A DNA stretch of 64,000 bases from Asterias amurensis (taxonomy: Eukaryota > Echinodermata > Asteroidea > Forcipulatida > Asteriidae), in NCBI RefSeq assembly GCF_032118995.1, contig NC_092654.1, forward strand, positions 15,057,784 to 15,121,783. Reading direction: 5' to 3'. Under the pieces are notes generated by a model. It worked only from the letters and a program-made list of their open reading frames with translations, did no database searches and was not told the origin of the DNA. Position 1 is the stretch's first letter. The number at the start of each line of letters is the position of its first letter. Shown one piece after another: positions 9,901 through 21,000 of the stretch. Position numbers and translations under genes: made by a program.

Positions 9901-12351
9901 AACCAACATTTTTTCAACAGCTTCCAAATAACCAACATTTTCTCAACAGCTTCCAAATAACCAACATTTTCTCAACAGCTTCCCAATAACCAACGTTTTC
10001 TCAACAGCTTCCCAACAACCAACATTTTCTCAACAGCTTCCAAATAACCAACATTTTCTCAACAGCTTCCAAATAACCAAAATTTTCTCAACAGCTTACA
10101 AATAACCAACATTTTCTCAACAGCTTACAAATAACCAACATTTTCTCAACAGCTTCCAAATAACCAACATTTTCTCAACAGCTTCCCAATAACCACCATT
10201 TTCTCAACAGCTTTCCAATAACCAACATTTTCTCAACAGCTTCCTATTTAACCAACATTAAAAAAAACTTTCTTTCCACAGCTTTGAACGATTTTCTCAT
10301 CGAGTTTCACCTTTTTTCTTTCTCAACAGTCTGGAATGTGTTCTTCCCGCGAAGGTAGAGACTAGTGTATTGACCTTGAGTGAGGGGTCAACATGGTCGG
10401 GTGCTGGCAGCAAAGGTTAAGTATTGATTTGGTGAAGTATTTGGTAAAAATTAAGAGTGAAGCCCAGTTCATACTGTACTTCCTGTAAATGCTAAGCGAG
10501 TATTTACAACACAACTATGTTTTTTTTTTTCATTGTGAATAATTTGCAAGAGTTTAAGCACAGCTCAGCTTAACTGTAGCAAATTATTTGTTGCGAGAAA
10601 ACAACGGCAAGTTATTCGTTGCGAATTTGTGTTGTCAATAAAAAATTATTCTAGTAGCATTCGCATTTGCAGGAAGTATGAACTGAGCTTTAATGTGAAT
10701 GAAAAAAATTTCCTTTTCTTTACTCTAAACTGGTAATTAAATTGTTTTTGTTTTCTCACAGTCTGCAGCCTGTCATTGCTGAAATGGATCTCGTGGCAAG
10801 GACTTGTGCACAGATTGCAGTATCTGGAACACCATTGATTGGTATAGTATTGAGGTTATCTAAGGTACACCTGACTTTGGCTAATTGAAGTGAACCCCAA
10901 ACGCTAAACCTTCTAGATAATAATCTTCCAAAAAGCAGATATTGGTTCCATCTTGATGATGATGAAGTAATTTGTGTAATGAAATCTCAACTTGAGCTGA
11001 GGTGGTGCTCACCAGAAACTTGTTTCACACAACAATTTGACAATATCAGGTGACAAGTTACTGGTCAAGAAAGTACCTACTTATCTGATCAACAACTCAT
11101 TCAAGAAGTTTGAAGGATCACAAATAAATCTACATAAGTTTATTGACTTTGGGGGGGGGGGAGGGAAACAGGCATCAACAATCCACATTTTGAACTAGTC
11201 AATAGTTGTAATCAGAAGTCCAAAAACTGGTATCATTTGAGATTCTGCAACAGCAAGCATGATGAACGGCCAGCCAACAATCGAGCCTTAAACACCTAAA
11301 GACCCAGTTAACTTTGTTGTGTCTTTGTACAATCAACCAAATTGAAACTTGTACTGAAACAATATAAGTCAACTCATCTTGCAACTTAACATAAATTTGC
11401 ATGTGCGTACCATTATTTTTCACAGTTTTGAGCATTCTGTTGTGACTATACATCCGGACCTGTTGGCAGCCTTGTGGGACACAACCGGACTCTTGTTTGC
11501 AGCAGGGAGGAGACAGTCAACAACACACCGATTGGTAAGCTATTACAAGTACTTTTATTTTGTTTTTCTTTGAAGAGAAGGTTCATCCAAAAAAGACAAG
11601 CAAGGGTTTGATCAGTTGATTGATTTTTCAGAATGAGGACATCTGAAGGTATTGGCTCATTAAGTATGCAATAAACAATGTCAACCAACTGGTGAAAAAC
11701 CTAATTAAAACTGGAGTTTAATTTTTTCAGAAAAAAACACAAAACTTGTGTTTATCCAAACAAAAAAACAAAGGATAAAGTTGATTGATTTTTCAGAATT
11801 TTTTATAAATCCACACTCTGAGAAGCAAACAACTGATAGTTGTTTTCCTTTTGCATTGAGTTGAAGCAATGTTTGGAACTTGAGGATAAGTATTGTCTTG
11901 CACATGCAAGCATAGCCTAAACTGTAACTACAAACAAAATGTTTGTATTAAGCCTGGTTCATACTCTATGCAAATGCAAAGCCAACTTTGGTGACGCAAC
12001 AATCGCTAGGCGCTCCATTTCCCTTTAGGACGCAGAGAAACTCGCTTCGCACGAAGCACTCGCAGGATGTGTGAACCAGGCTTTTAGTCTTTTTGAGGTA
12101 TGTTGGACACACTAGGAGTGCACTGTTCGGTTTGGGTGAATACAGACACATCTACCCAAACCCAGCAATGTCATTATAGTACTGTGTCCACCATATCTCA
12201 AGATGGCTTATTGCCTTAATAAAAAATCATTTAATTTGTGAAAATTTTTCCCCTGCAGATTGAGACAATGACCTTGAAGGTGAATCTTGAGGCTTATCAA
12301 CACTTGGACTGTGTGCCACCAGCTGAAGAACTGACTCTCTGCTTCAAATGA
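6755..12351 (+). CDS. Gene A: unrecognised 8-exon protein, about 294 aa
   Basis: Eight coding exons (6755-6937, 7341-7414, 8556-8722, 8803-8943, 10330-10354, 10762-10854, 11426-11534, 12259-12351) join with an open frame across all seven junctions, in phases 0, 2, 1, 1, 2, 2, 0. The start is the ATG at 6755, just after an in-frame TAA at 6749. The stop is TGA at 12349-12351. In order, the protein has an N-terminal part with several Trp, a Lys/Arg-rich stretch (near residues 102-128, with KRRKK and RKKRRKK, a possible nuclear signal), a short possible helix (GSKIHNLETKLRATQ), an acidic linker (AEDEDS), then a compact hydrophobic C-terminal half. I recognise no family. The exon chain is well supported by phase; exons 1-2 are the weakest. 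Confidence 0.6.
7341..7414 (+). CDS. Gene A exon 2
   Basis: It follows a strong poly-T tract and CCAG, and ends CCAAG|GTAAAA. It reads LVQMGVEDLWICGLWTYLEV and on, with two bases left over that complete a Ser codon with exon 3. An alternative frame would join to a stop-containing exon at 7817-7887. Confidence 0.45.
8556..8722 (+). CDS. Gene A exon 3, Lys/Arg-rich
   Basis: Acceptor GCTGTAG; reads through MRVFYIDFPQPLVCERCEK into a basic stretch. The donor is taken as GTTT|GTATGA because this leaves the one base exon 4 needs. A near-identical GTTTGTATGAG follows at once, so a neighbouring donor is possible. Confidence 0.55.
8803..8943 (+). CDS. Gene A exon 4
   Basis: Acceptor CTTTCATCAG, donor CTG|GTGAGT. 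It encodes LLAWVKYKMTGVVLSLGSKI and then HNLETKLRAT...EDEDSPADVS. An in-frame TAA just upstream of the acceptor fixes the left border. Confidence 0.65.
9000..10260 (+). repeat. Minisatellite, 29-bp unit, about 43 copies
   Basis: Head-to-tail copies of a 29-bp unit containing CCAACATTTTCTCAACAGCT and then TCCAAATAA, with point variants (CATACG, TTACAA, TTCCCA; AAAATT for ACATT). It lies entirely within intron 4 of gene A. Each unit carries TTTTCTCAACAG, which matches a 3' splice site and nearly matches the true acceptor of the next exon at 10318-10329. Confidence 0.97.
10330..10354 (+). CDS. Gene A exon 5, 25-nt microexon
   Basis: Acceptor TTTCTTTCTCAACAG, donor CGAAG|GTAGAG. It encodes WNVFFPR with a split codon on each side (G|TC Val, AG|T Ser). 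Its phases fit both neighbours exactly, the main support for so short an exon. Confidence 0.55.
10459..10692. mobile_element. MITE family E, copy 1 (intron 5 of gene A)
   Basis: Left end AAGCCCAGTTCATACTGTAC is mirrored by the right end GCAGGAAGTATGAACTGAGC then TTTA. It matches the copies at 11949, 22680 and 31172. Confidence 0.75.
10762..10854 (+). CDS. Gene A exon 6
   Basis: Acceptor TTTTGTTTTCTCACAG. Reads LQPVIAEMDLVARTCAQIAV and then SGTPLIGIVL. Of three nearby GT donors, only TTGAG|GTTATC gives the two leftover bases that exon 7 needs, though it is a weak donor. Confidence 0.6.
11426..11534 (+). CDS. Gene A exon 7
   Basis: Acceptor TTATTTTTCACAG, donor TTG|GTAAGC. Reads FEHSVVTIHPDLLAALWDTT and then GLLFAAGRRQSTTHRL, ending in phase 0. 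Confidence 0.7.
11949..12085. mobile_element. MITE family E, copy 2 (intron 7 of gene A)
   Basis: TAAGCCTGGTTCATACTCTA at the left is mirrored by CAGGATGTGTGAACCAGGCT at the right. The interior contains GTGACGC as in other copies. Confidence 0.75.
12259..12351 (+). CDS. Gene A exon 8 (terminal coding exon)
   Basis: Acceptor TTTTTCCCCTGCAG. It encodes IETMTLKVNLEAYQHLDCVP and then PAEELTLCFK, followed by TGA. Confidence 0.7.
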   Translation: METMTLKVNLEAYQHLDCVPPAEELTLCFK

Positions 12352-12505
12352 CAGAGGGATGTTTTGAGACTTACCACGCTGGACCATGATGGCACCTCAC
12401 TGTATGAAGACGCTTAAGAAGAAAACCATCTTTGGCAATATCTGAATGAGTGGCTGTGGCTATGGCTGCACTTGTTGCTATGGACCTCATATTTTGATTT
12501 AACAC

Positions 12506-12687
12506 CCGGGCCATTTTCAAAGAGCTGGTGCAGCACAAAATAGCTTAGCACAATACAATTATGCTAACCTCCATATGGTAACCAAGCAAACTAACATGTC
12601 CCTCTCATGCAGTTTGCTCATTTCTGCTTAGCAGACAATTGTTAAGCAATATTTTCTGCTCCAGCAGCTCTATTAGATTGGACCCTG
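12506..12687. mobile_element. MITE family C, diverged copy
   Basis: CCGGGCCATTTTCAAAGAGC at the left pairs with GCTCTATTAGATTGGACCCT at the right. The interior shows the GCTTAGCA/GTAACCA pattern of the family. Confidence 0.6.
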
Positions 12688-13932
12688 TGCACCATGATGA
12701 TCAAGCCATACCAACAGCCACTCATTCAGATACAGTCTAGTGTAATGTTAACACTCAACATACTCTGTTCTTGAACCCATCAAAATCCAATACCATATTG
12801 CACAAGTAGCATGGTACGCTTTATAAATTGGTGATTTCATAACTTTGCCTCATGCCATTGTTGGTTTATCATAGGAAATCAAATTTGTTAAATTCAAGTG
12901 CAATATCCTTTGGATTTTGATGGTGTCGGAGCAATTAGGAGTACAACTCTTTGGCCATGTCACACTGGGCAAGTTACATGCAAGCAGTTCCAGGCAATCA
13001 ACAAGAAGAAAGTTCATTCTCATTCCAGTTTCTCGTTAATTTCCTGGAATAGTGAGTTACCGCTACAGTAGAATGTCTCTTGTGCTGCCGAGGTGTTCCT
13101 TGTGTATGCAGTGCAGTTGGTAATTGCCTCCAAGTTGCCTGAAAATTGCTCTGTGTGACATGTCCTTAAAGATTGTACAGGTTTTTTTAAAGGAGAACAA
13201 CAGAAATTAAATCAGTACCAAAAAGGCAAAGTAGTATGTAATAGTCTGTGCAGTTTATGAGTGGGTACGTGAAAATGTTATCAGCAGATTGCAGCAAGTA
13301 AGAGCATTAAAACAAAATTACGAAATGTTGTTCCACAACATGTTTAAAATCATGGCAAGGAGAGCTTAAGCTTAGTTTTTTTTTTTACTGTGGAGTACTG
13401 CTTTGTAAACTAAGTTGATGATGGTAGAAAACAGACAAAATACTTTGACAAAATGATTGTTATTTGGTACAACTATCTTAAAGTATTTTGAGGTTATTAT
13501 TGTATGAACTTCATCTACAATAAAGGGAGAAAACTTCACACTCAGTAGCTACTATTCAAAGATATGTTGGAATTTTTGGGTGCAAAAAAAAAAAGATGTG
13601 GGCCAAATGCATGTTTAAGGAAAATGCATGTGCAGACAAAAACCCTGTAACGACCACAACATCATGACTCGGTTTCATAAAGAGCTAAGATTGATCATAT
13701 CAGTCTTAAAATTGCTTCGCAGCAAAGTTTCTGTCACAATACAAACTACTATTGCAATATTGACCACTCATCTTAGGATGAATCTTAATCCAAAATCCGT
13801 TCATTCAAAAAAAAGGTTGTTTCCCCTGCGCTCAAAAACAACTTTAGTGAAACAGAAGATAGATTAATTATTGTAAATTGTAAAGTTTTGAAACAATTGT
13901 ACTTGTACTTGTATGGTATTTATGCAACTTGG

Positions 13933-13990
13933 AATAAAGTGTTTTTCTAGTGGATTTTTACTTTGTTGTGTAAATAAAGTTTTGTTGTAT
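13933..13990 (+). terminator. Polyadenylation signals for gene A
   Basis: AATAAA occurs at 13933-13938 and 13973-13978. A TG-rich stretch (TTTTGTTGTATACTCTTTTG) follows at once, as expected at a cleavage site about 1.6 kb after the stop codon. Confidence 0.55.
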
Positions 13991-14149
13991 ACTCTTTTGT
14001 GATTATCTGTTTTTATAGCGTTTGAGATTTTTTATTGGAACACAGAAGGGCATAATAAAATAATGTGCCCAAATTGATTGGGGGGGAGGGGTGGGCAGGA
14101 TTTCCCTGGACAACGTCCAATTAAGGCTGAGGTCGGTTCAATCCCTGCT

Positions 14150-14520
14150 ATAGTATATTCTATTTGAGTTGAACAAAAAAAACACGGCATTGGGGTTAGA
14201 ACCAACGACCTCTGGGTTTCACATGCCGTTGTCAATAGAAGATTCTATCCCCCACCCCCATAATGGGAAACCAAAGAGGGCGTTATAAGACGAAATTTTT
14301 GCTCGTCAGTTTGGTCGGGAGAGGGAGTGGGCAAAGAATCTCATGCTACACCGGTGGGGTTGGAACCAACGACCTCTAGGTTTAACATGCCGTTGTCAAT
14401 AGGAGATTCTGTCCCCCATCCCCATAATGGGAAACCAAAGAGGGCGCTATCGGCTGGGATGGGGGGAGTGGGCTAAGAATCTCGTGCTACACCGCCGATC
14501 TACCAACTGATATCTGGCCC
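14150..14520. repeat. Tandem copies of a tRNA-like repeat
   Basis: Two near-identical blocks of about 90 bp (about 14193-14283 and 14358-14450) share GGTT.GAACCAACGACCTCT and ACATGCCGTTGTCAATAG. The GAACCAACGACCTC segment resembles a tRNA B-box region in reverse. They appear to be degenerate SINE- or MITE-derived units. Confidence 0.5.
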
Positions 14521-14559
14521 GATTTTGTCAGTATAGGGGTGGGGTTACCCAGTAAGAAG

Positions 14560-15690
14560 CCATACAACTTCTAGATGTGGTATAGTCAGGGATCCATGGG
14601 CGTCAATCAAGGGAGGGACAGGGGGACGTCTCCCCCCCCATCTTTTGGAGGGTGGGTAAACAATAGCAAACGCCCCCCCCCCCCATATCTTTCTGACCAC
14701 CTTTATCTTGAAGCCAAATTATTGCACTTAGTGAGACCAAACTCTGTGTCCCACCATGGGCGTATAATCCTGGGGGGGGAGGCACAACTTTTTGAAGGGT
14801 GCAGGCCACTTATGTCTATATCAAATGTCCCCTCCTCAAAGTTTGCCCAAGATTGCAACATAGAGCATCAAAAAATTAAAACATTTCCCGGGCCCTGAAT
14901 TTGAACATTAGGCCTACTCTGCAACTTTCCCTAGGGTTTATAACAGCATATGTTTTAAGGATTGTGATAGGCACTTTGCACACTTGGGATTGCATATTTT
15001 ACATTTGGTAATCGGAACCCGTAGAGGCTATTTTTTTTTTTTTTTTTTAACTGACCTGTGAAATATTCACTTCAAAAGGTGTTAGCGTTCTCGAGATATT
15101 ATTGCCTTAAATCTGAAGCGGATGTAATAATCTCGGGTTCAACTTTTGGGGTATAAAAAATGTCACTCTTTTTCAAAAACTTTAGTACTTCGATTTAAAA
15201 GTTTCTCAAAAATGCAATGTCCATAGCAGCTACCGCACTAAGGAAGTGGTTTTTGCCATTTATAATAACCAAACTTGTACAGACACTTTGAGATGAGTTA
15301 TCAACTGGAAGCTCGCAGTTGAAATCCAACTAGGGTGAGGTTATGGTTAAGGGAGCCGGCGTTATTTCCCAATGAAAAATTAACGCCGGCTTAAGAAGGA
15401 AGTTTCAAAAGAGAGCACTAACAGAAATAATTGTAGGCCTACATAATTTTAATACTGTAAGAGATTCGTAGTGTCATTTATTCCATCCGTCCCATCCCTA
15501 GCAGTGGATTTTCATCTCAGTCCAATATTTGCAACTGCATATTGCGTCCTTCTTAGTCGATTAGAAAAAGGGAACACTTAAAAAAAAAAGTCGAGCAGAA
15601 ACAAAAAATTGCCCTGGAGATTCTGCCGTCACATAAAAATACGGCAACCCATACTTTTCCCCTCCATACTTTTCCCCTCGAGTGTTCCGA
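14560..15690. other. Non-coding interval with G/C runs and short hairpin
   Basis: Several poly-C/poly-G runs (14631-14640, 14674-14685, 14771-14780), a poly-T run near 15031-15050, and a short inverted repeat GAGCCGGCGTTA...TAACGCCGGCTT around 15353-15392. No exon is supported. Confidence 0.5.
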
Positions 15691-15746
15691 TTTGTCTGCA
15701 CCGTTAATGTGGTTGGGCGCCCTCTGTTCTTTTCTGCACCGTTAAT

Positions 15747-15896
15747 AGACCTTATCGCAAATACCAATGCGCAAGCGCACACTGTTGAATGAGGTGCATT
15801 GTGGGATAGATATGCATCAAATTTTGCTACCAGCTAGACCACAATGCATCTAATTCCAAGCTTTACGCGCGCGCCCCAGTATTTGCGAAAAGGTCT
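15747..15896. mobile_element. 150-bp MITE with AT duplication and paired empty site
   Basis: The ends are AGACCTTATCGCAAATAC and GTATTTGCGAAAAGGTCT, with a second paired inner block (GGTGCATTGTGG / CCACAATGCAT). It is flanked by AT on both sides (15745-15746, 15897-15898). The uninterrupted sequence CCGTTAATGTGGTTGGGCGC is present just upstream at 15701-15720, in a local duplicate, so the insertion point is visible directly. Confidence 0.85.
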
Positions 15897-15898
15897 AT

Positions 15899-16689
15899 GT
15901 GGTTGGGCGCCCTCTCTGTTGTATGAAAACAACTGGCACACGGGGGAGAAGTGCACTTGTTATGAAAGGGTATTATCTATTTCAGTCTCCGGTTCAGTGC
16001 TCTCAACAGTGAATAGTAAGTATTCCATATCGATGTTGTGTAGCAACTAGTCACGACAGATCAATAAACTAGCAGGCTACAATTGAGCAATATTTACTTT
16101 TGTACAATACGGCTTGGCACGTCACGAAGGATTAACTTGGTCTACTTTGCATAATACTAGTTTACTACATGTGTGAAAACGATATGTCATTCTTGGTTTT
16201 GTTTGCTGATCAAGTTTTATGACTGACCTGGTGTTTGTGTTCTGTATCTTGGTTTTGGTTGAATGCCGAACCACCGAACCAAGCTGATGTTTCTCTGAAC
16301 AACGGCTGGGCAATGGTGCAATGCACTGCAAAACATCGGTGAACTTGGGCCGACTACACTGGAACTGGAAGCAGTCAAGCAGGGATTAGAAGATGCAGAA
16401 AAGACTAAAACAAGTAAAACAGTAAACTGGACTCACAAGAACTCTGAAGCCTGTGTGTGTGTGTGCAGTGTGTCTGAAATAAGGCAAGTGAACTTTTAAA
16501 TCGTTCATATAAATATAATAATATAAGAGTACGTCCTAAGGTAAGACTTAAGAGGATGGACCAAACAATATCAAAACACTATCAATCATTTGAGGGTTTT
16601 GAACTCGATCTTGATCGTGATGTTTGAAGTTGAAGGAACAATACAACTCTCACCTCAACAACAATATATTTACAAATACAATGTCAATG
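15899..16689. other. Non-coding, possible 5' region of the ankyrin gene
   Basis: No coding exon seen. Contains a TG repeat near 16452-16465. An untranslated first exon of the ankyrin gene could lie here, but I see no decisive donor. Confidence 0.3.
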
Positions 16690-16698
16690 GGCCTAACT

Positions 16699-16787
16699 TA
16701 CTCCTAGAACTATTTCGGTTTCGTCCGGCTATCGTCTCCCGTAACGGGAGACGATAGCCGGACGAAACCGAAATAGTTCTAGGAGTA
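16699..16787. mobile_element. 89-bp perfect hairpin element with 9-bp target duplication
   Basis: The arms 16699-16742 and 16744-16787 are exact reverse complements (44 bp each) around a single A at 16743. The arm starts TACTCCTAGAACTATTTCGG. GGCCTAACT flanks it perfectly at 16690-16698 and 16788-16796. A 9-bp duplication fits Mutator-like (MULE) insertion; the assignment is inference. Confidence 0.85.
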
Positions 16788-17342
16788 GGCCTAACTAAGG
16801 CTAAATAAAATGGGTACTATATTATTCCTCCATGACATGAGTGCTAGTTCTACCAAGAAATAACTCCCCGTAGTCGTAGAAGTACTGTAGGAGAGGCCCA
16901 CTCCTTTTTAAAAACAATTTTGACATCTGAAGGGAAATTACTTTGCAGTTTATTTATTTCTGTGCAGTAAATGTCTTTGAGAGTATTGAAAATTATTATA
17001 AATGGAGGTCACAAAAAGGGACAAATGATATGTTGTATGATGACACTGCAGATTTTTCCACTGACTGATTTGTATTGTTGTATCTGTATGACGATCTTGT
17101 AATGTACTGTAAACAAACTATAGAGTAGCACTGCAGGTTTTTATATATAACGTAAATTTTAAATAATTTTGTTGCGTTACAGTTACCTATTTTGGTGCTG
17201 ACATTGGGTTAGTTGCGATGATCGTGTAACCCTCATGATCCTCCGACCTTCGAGAGGATGGACATGATGGAAGGGTCGGGAGAATGTAGGGTTACGATCA
17301 TCACACTACTGTTGGGTGTGTTTTCACTTGGTTCATTGATTT

Positions 17343-17742
17343 TTAAGCCATTATATACATGTAGGGCCTACACTTTCGGAGCAGAAAAAAAAAAGTTCAC
17401 AGATTTACAAATAATTAACAGGGTTTACAGAAGGTCACGGTAAAAGACTTCTCATGAAATATTATTTCATGAAATGCTTTACTTTTTGAGAAAACATTGA
17501 AACATTTATCAATTCTCGTTTTTACGAGAATTAAAGATTTATTTTAAACACATGTCATGACACGGGAAACGTGCGGAATGAAGGGTGGGTGTTCCCGTTA
17601 TTTTCTCCCGACTCCGATGACCGATTGAGCCTAATTTTTCACAGGTTTGTTACTTTAATTATATATAAGTTGTGATACACGAAGTGTGGGCCTTCAAAAG
17701 CTTTGGACAACACTGTTTACCGAAAGTGTCCAATGGCTTTAA
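17343..17742. mobile_element. MITE family B, copy 2
   Basis: The right end CCGAAAGTGTCCAATGGCTT is intact. The left TIR is interrupted by about 20 bp (TATACATGTAGGGCCTAC region) before ACTTTCGG. The interior matches the copy at 23510-23882. Confidence 0.8.
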
Positions 17743-17974
17743 AAGCAAATTTAAGAACTGCAAAGGAATTTTCATTTATTTGCAGATTGTGGTACTGCTT
17801 ATGATAGTATCCCAAATAGCGTACCAAGTGTCAAGACTTTTATTTTATGGTGAGTGATGACATAAGGTGAACTTAGTCAATACTTTTTATTAGTATTGGA
17901 ATTATTGAAACTATTTTTCTCTCATCCACTTAATCTTGAAAAAGTAATTTTTGTAATCTTTTATTCAATTGCAG

Positions 17975-18071
17975 GACTCTACATAAAACTTGAAACCGAA
18001 TCTTCTCCAACTTGGAGTACAAACCATTTATTACCATGAGTGAGTGGAGTTTACGCCAAAAACTGCGGGAG
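17975..18071 (+). CDS. Ankyrin gene exon with start codon
   Basis: An acceptor TTCAATTGCAG at 17974 precedes about 61 bp of 5' UTR, ACC-ATG at 18036, then MSEWSLRQKLRE and donor GAG|GTAAGA. An upstream untranslated exon is implied. Confidence 0.75.
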
Positions 18072-21000
18072 GTAAGATGAGCTGCTCTATTTGGCACAGT
18101 ATTCAAATTTTAAAATAAATGCTTTAAAACTAACTTTATTGCTTTAAACTGTGGACCAGCTAAAAGGGATTGCCTACGATGGTAATTGGAACCCTCTGTT
18201 TGTTTCAGTCATAGCTGTAGACCCACATACTGTCCATAAAACTTACCTGAGAAACTTTCGTTTCAAAAGGTCGTAGCGTTTTTGAGATATATAGCCGAAT
18301 ATCTGGATTATACATGCAGGAAGAAATAACTTAACTTAATTTAACTTAAATGCATTTATAAAGCGCTTTAACACTGTTACTGAAATGTTACTGACACTTC
18401 TCAGATTCATCTTGGAAAAGTTTCCGTAACCTGCCACCACTTTGCATTCGTTATGAAATAATGTTGTACTTATCTAATTTACTCAAAATAAGAAATTGTT
18501 GGACTAAATTAGTGAAAAAGTGGTGGCAGGTCAGAAGACGGAAAGTTTCCCTTCAACCTTTTTGGGGATATAGAATGATATCTTAAAAGCAGTAGCCATG
18601 AAATTGGACCCAGATTACATTTCCTTTTATCACCATAAAGGATAAAAGGCCTTATACTCAGCGCAACCTTCATTGTACTTTGCATGTTCCCAGCTTTACA
18701 CACAGGGCATATATTATATATTGCAAGCACTAAGTTGTTGTTTCCCCTGTGCTGCATAGTGCAGAGTTCCAAACTCATAGCTGTGTTTCTGGGTCATGCT
18801 GTATTACATTTAGGTAGCAAATCGATGTATAACATTGTTTTTGTTTCAACCAATCAAAGCGCCAGAAGTTTTGTTTTTTTAGGCTTGTTAATTTTATCTC
18901 TCACTTCGTCACAGTCATTCGTTTGGAATAGATGTGTATTCTGAAGCAAAGCATTCACAGGCCTGTATGATGTATGCATCGTTTTTGAAAGGGCAAGGGC
19001 AACAAGGCATTTTCTACTTGGTAAAGGAAATTGTATTTTTCTACTGTAGAGCATTATAGGGGCACCAAGGCATTGACCAGGGGGCATGGAAGCAATCGCC
19101 TTCGTTGCCTCTGGGAAGTATCAGGCCTGCATTCATTTATCCAATATTTGAATAATAATTTCATTACTTTATTTTTTTCCTCTATCAGTCAGTGATTGAC
19201 GCTGTCAACCGAGGTGACCAGACCGAGGTAGAGACGCTACTAAATAAAGGAGCTGATGTGAATGAAGGAACTGGGGGATATCTAGCCAAACAGACGCTAC
19301 TACTGATTGCTATGCAGAAAGGACATGTCAATGTTGCCAATCTTCTTGTAGACAGGGGAGCTGATCTTACTGCTACAGTCATGGTGAGTGTTTCATACTG
19401 AGTGTAAGAGGCATTGGAGAAAGCTAGGGTCAGACAATGAGTGTCATAGTTCAGACCGTACTCTTCTAAAGCATTTTGATAAGTAGCCAACCACGCTAAT
19501 AAGTCTCTGGATTTAACTTGCCCATGGGAAGTTTTAGTAGCCCTAAACTTGTCATATAAATGTATCTTTCTAATGCACTAATGGTAGCAATCACAACCAG
19601 CATAACAGACTAAAGAAGTTACACTGTTAGCTCTCAAAAATATATTAACCCATTTCATGTATTTTCCACATCTGAATTGAAGAAAAATGTGCATTTTTAA
19701 CAAATAGGGTGCACAGTTTTGAGTAGCCCACAGGGCAAGTTGAGAGGTGGTGTTTACTAGCCCGTAGCAGTTTTTACTAGACAAAAAATACGCTGGCTAC
19801 TAGGTGTTAAGGGTGAGCCCCGTAGTTGGAGAAAGTTTGGGTCTTTTGAGTTTTCATGAATGGATAAATGACCTGTTTACACTTGAAGTGGTGTGCTACA
19901 AACTCAGAACACTCTGATTTTTAATTGATTCCATTCTTGTACAACAACTGGACAAAGGTCAGAAATCAAGTGTTATACAAGAACCTCATGAAAAGGGATA
20001 TTACAAAGCATGTTTTCCAATACCAAGTGCCCTCCAGGTTGGGTTTGGGTGAAACAATGCGAAGCATGGTAGTGCTTGTGCAGGCTGCACAATGGAAAGA
20101 TCGGGGGGATATTTCCGTCAGCTAAACTGGCTGACAGCAAACAATTGAGGGAACTCCAAAGTTGTTCCGGTTACGATAAATTGTCTGCCTTCAAGGCGCT
20201 GGGCACTTTTGGTAATTGTCAAAGACCAGTCTTCTCACTTCCTGTATCTCAACATATATGCATAAAATAACAAACCTGTGAGTATTTAAACACCCTTGTC
20301 ACACAATTTGTGTGCTTTCAGAATGCTTGAATTTTTGACCTCAGCTGAGATCTCGAAATCTGTTCAAATATTTTAGTATACTTCTTTCTCAAAAAAACTA
20401 CGTTACTTCTGAGTTATTGTTTTATACTATCAACAGCCCCCCATTACTCGTTACGTTTACCAAGTAAGGTTTTATAATAATAATTATTTTGAGTAACGAC
20501 CAATAGTGTCCAGTGCCTTTCACCAATCCAGTATAATTTGGCAGCCAAGTGATTTGAAAACAGTATTATAAAAACTTGGGCCCAATTTCATAAAGTAAAG
20601 CAGAATATACTGCCTAGCCAATTTCTTTGCAAGAAGCAAAAATGAGTGTGTTACTTGTTGTTGCAACAATGTCAACTTTATGGAATTTTTGCTGGAAACC
20701 AAGCTTCAATCAACACTTACAAACCAGTTTCTGCCAGGTTTTTTTTCTCTGTGCTTACCAAGGTTTTATGGTTATAAATGGGCTTTATGTAATTGGGCCC
20801 AGGGGCCAATTTCATAGAGCTGCTTAAGCAAAAAATTTGCTTAAGCATGAAAATAGCTCGCTTATTTTACACATGTTACTGGCCAAAATTTCATGCCATA
20901 TACATTGCTTATGACTAGTATTTAGCTGTTGTTTACTTAGCATAACAATTGAGTGGAGTCTTGGCCGGTAATCTGATTTTACTAAGCAATGAATTTTTTG

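Larger units (their letters stand above)
12352..13995 (+). other. Probable 3' UTR of gene A
   Basis: No exon-like open frames or splice signals to rescue. A family C MITE lies at 12506-12687, and the region ends at two polyadenylation signals. The 79-codon frame at 13628 starts inside repeat-like sequence and is not supported. Confidence 0.5.

Noticed and set aside
9000..10260. CRISPR-like direct repeat array
   Set aside because: The 29-bp units are head to tail with no unique spacers, in an intron of a eukaryotic gene. It is a minisatellite.
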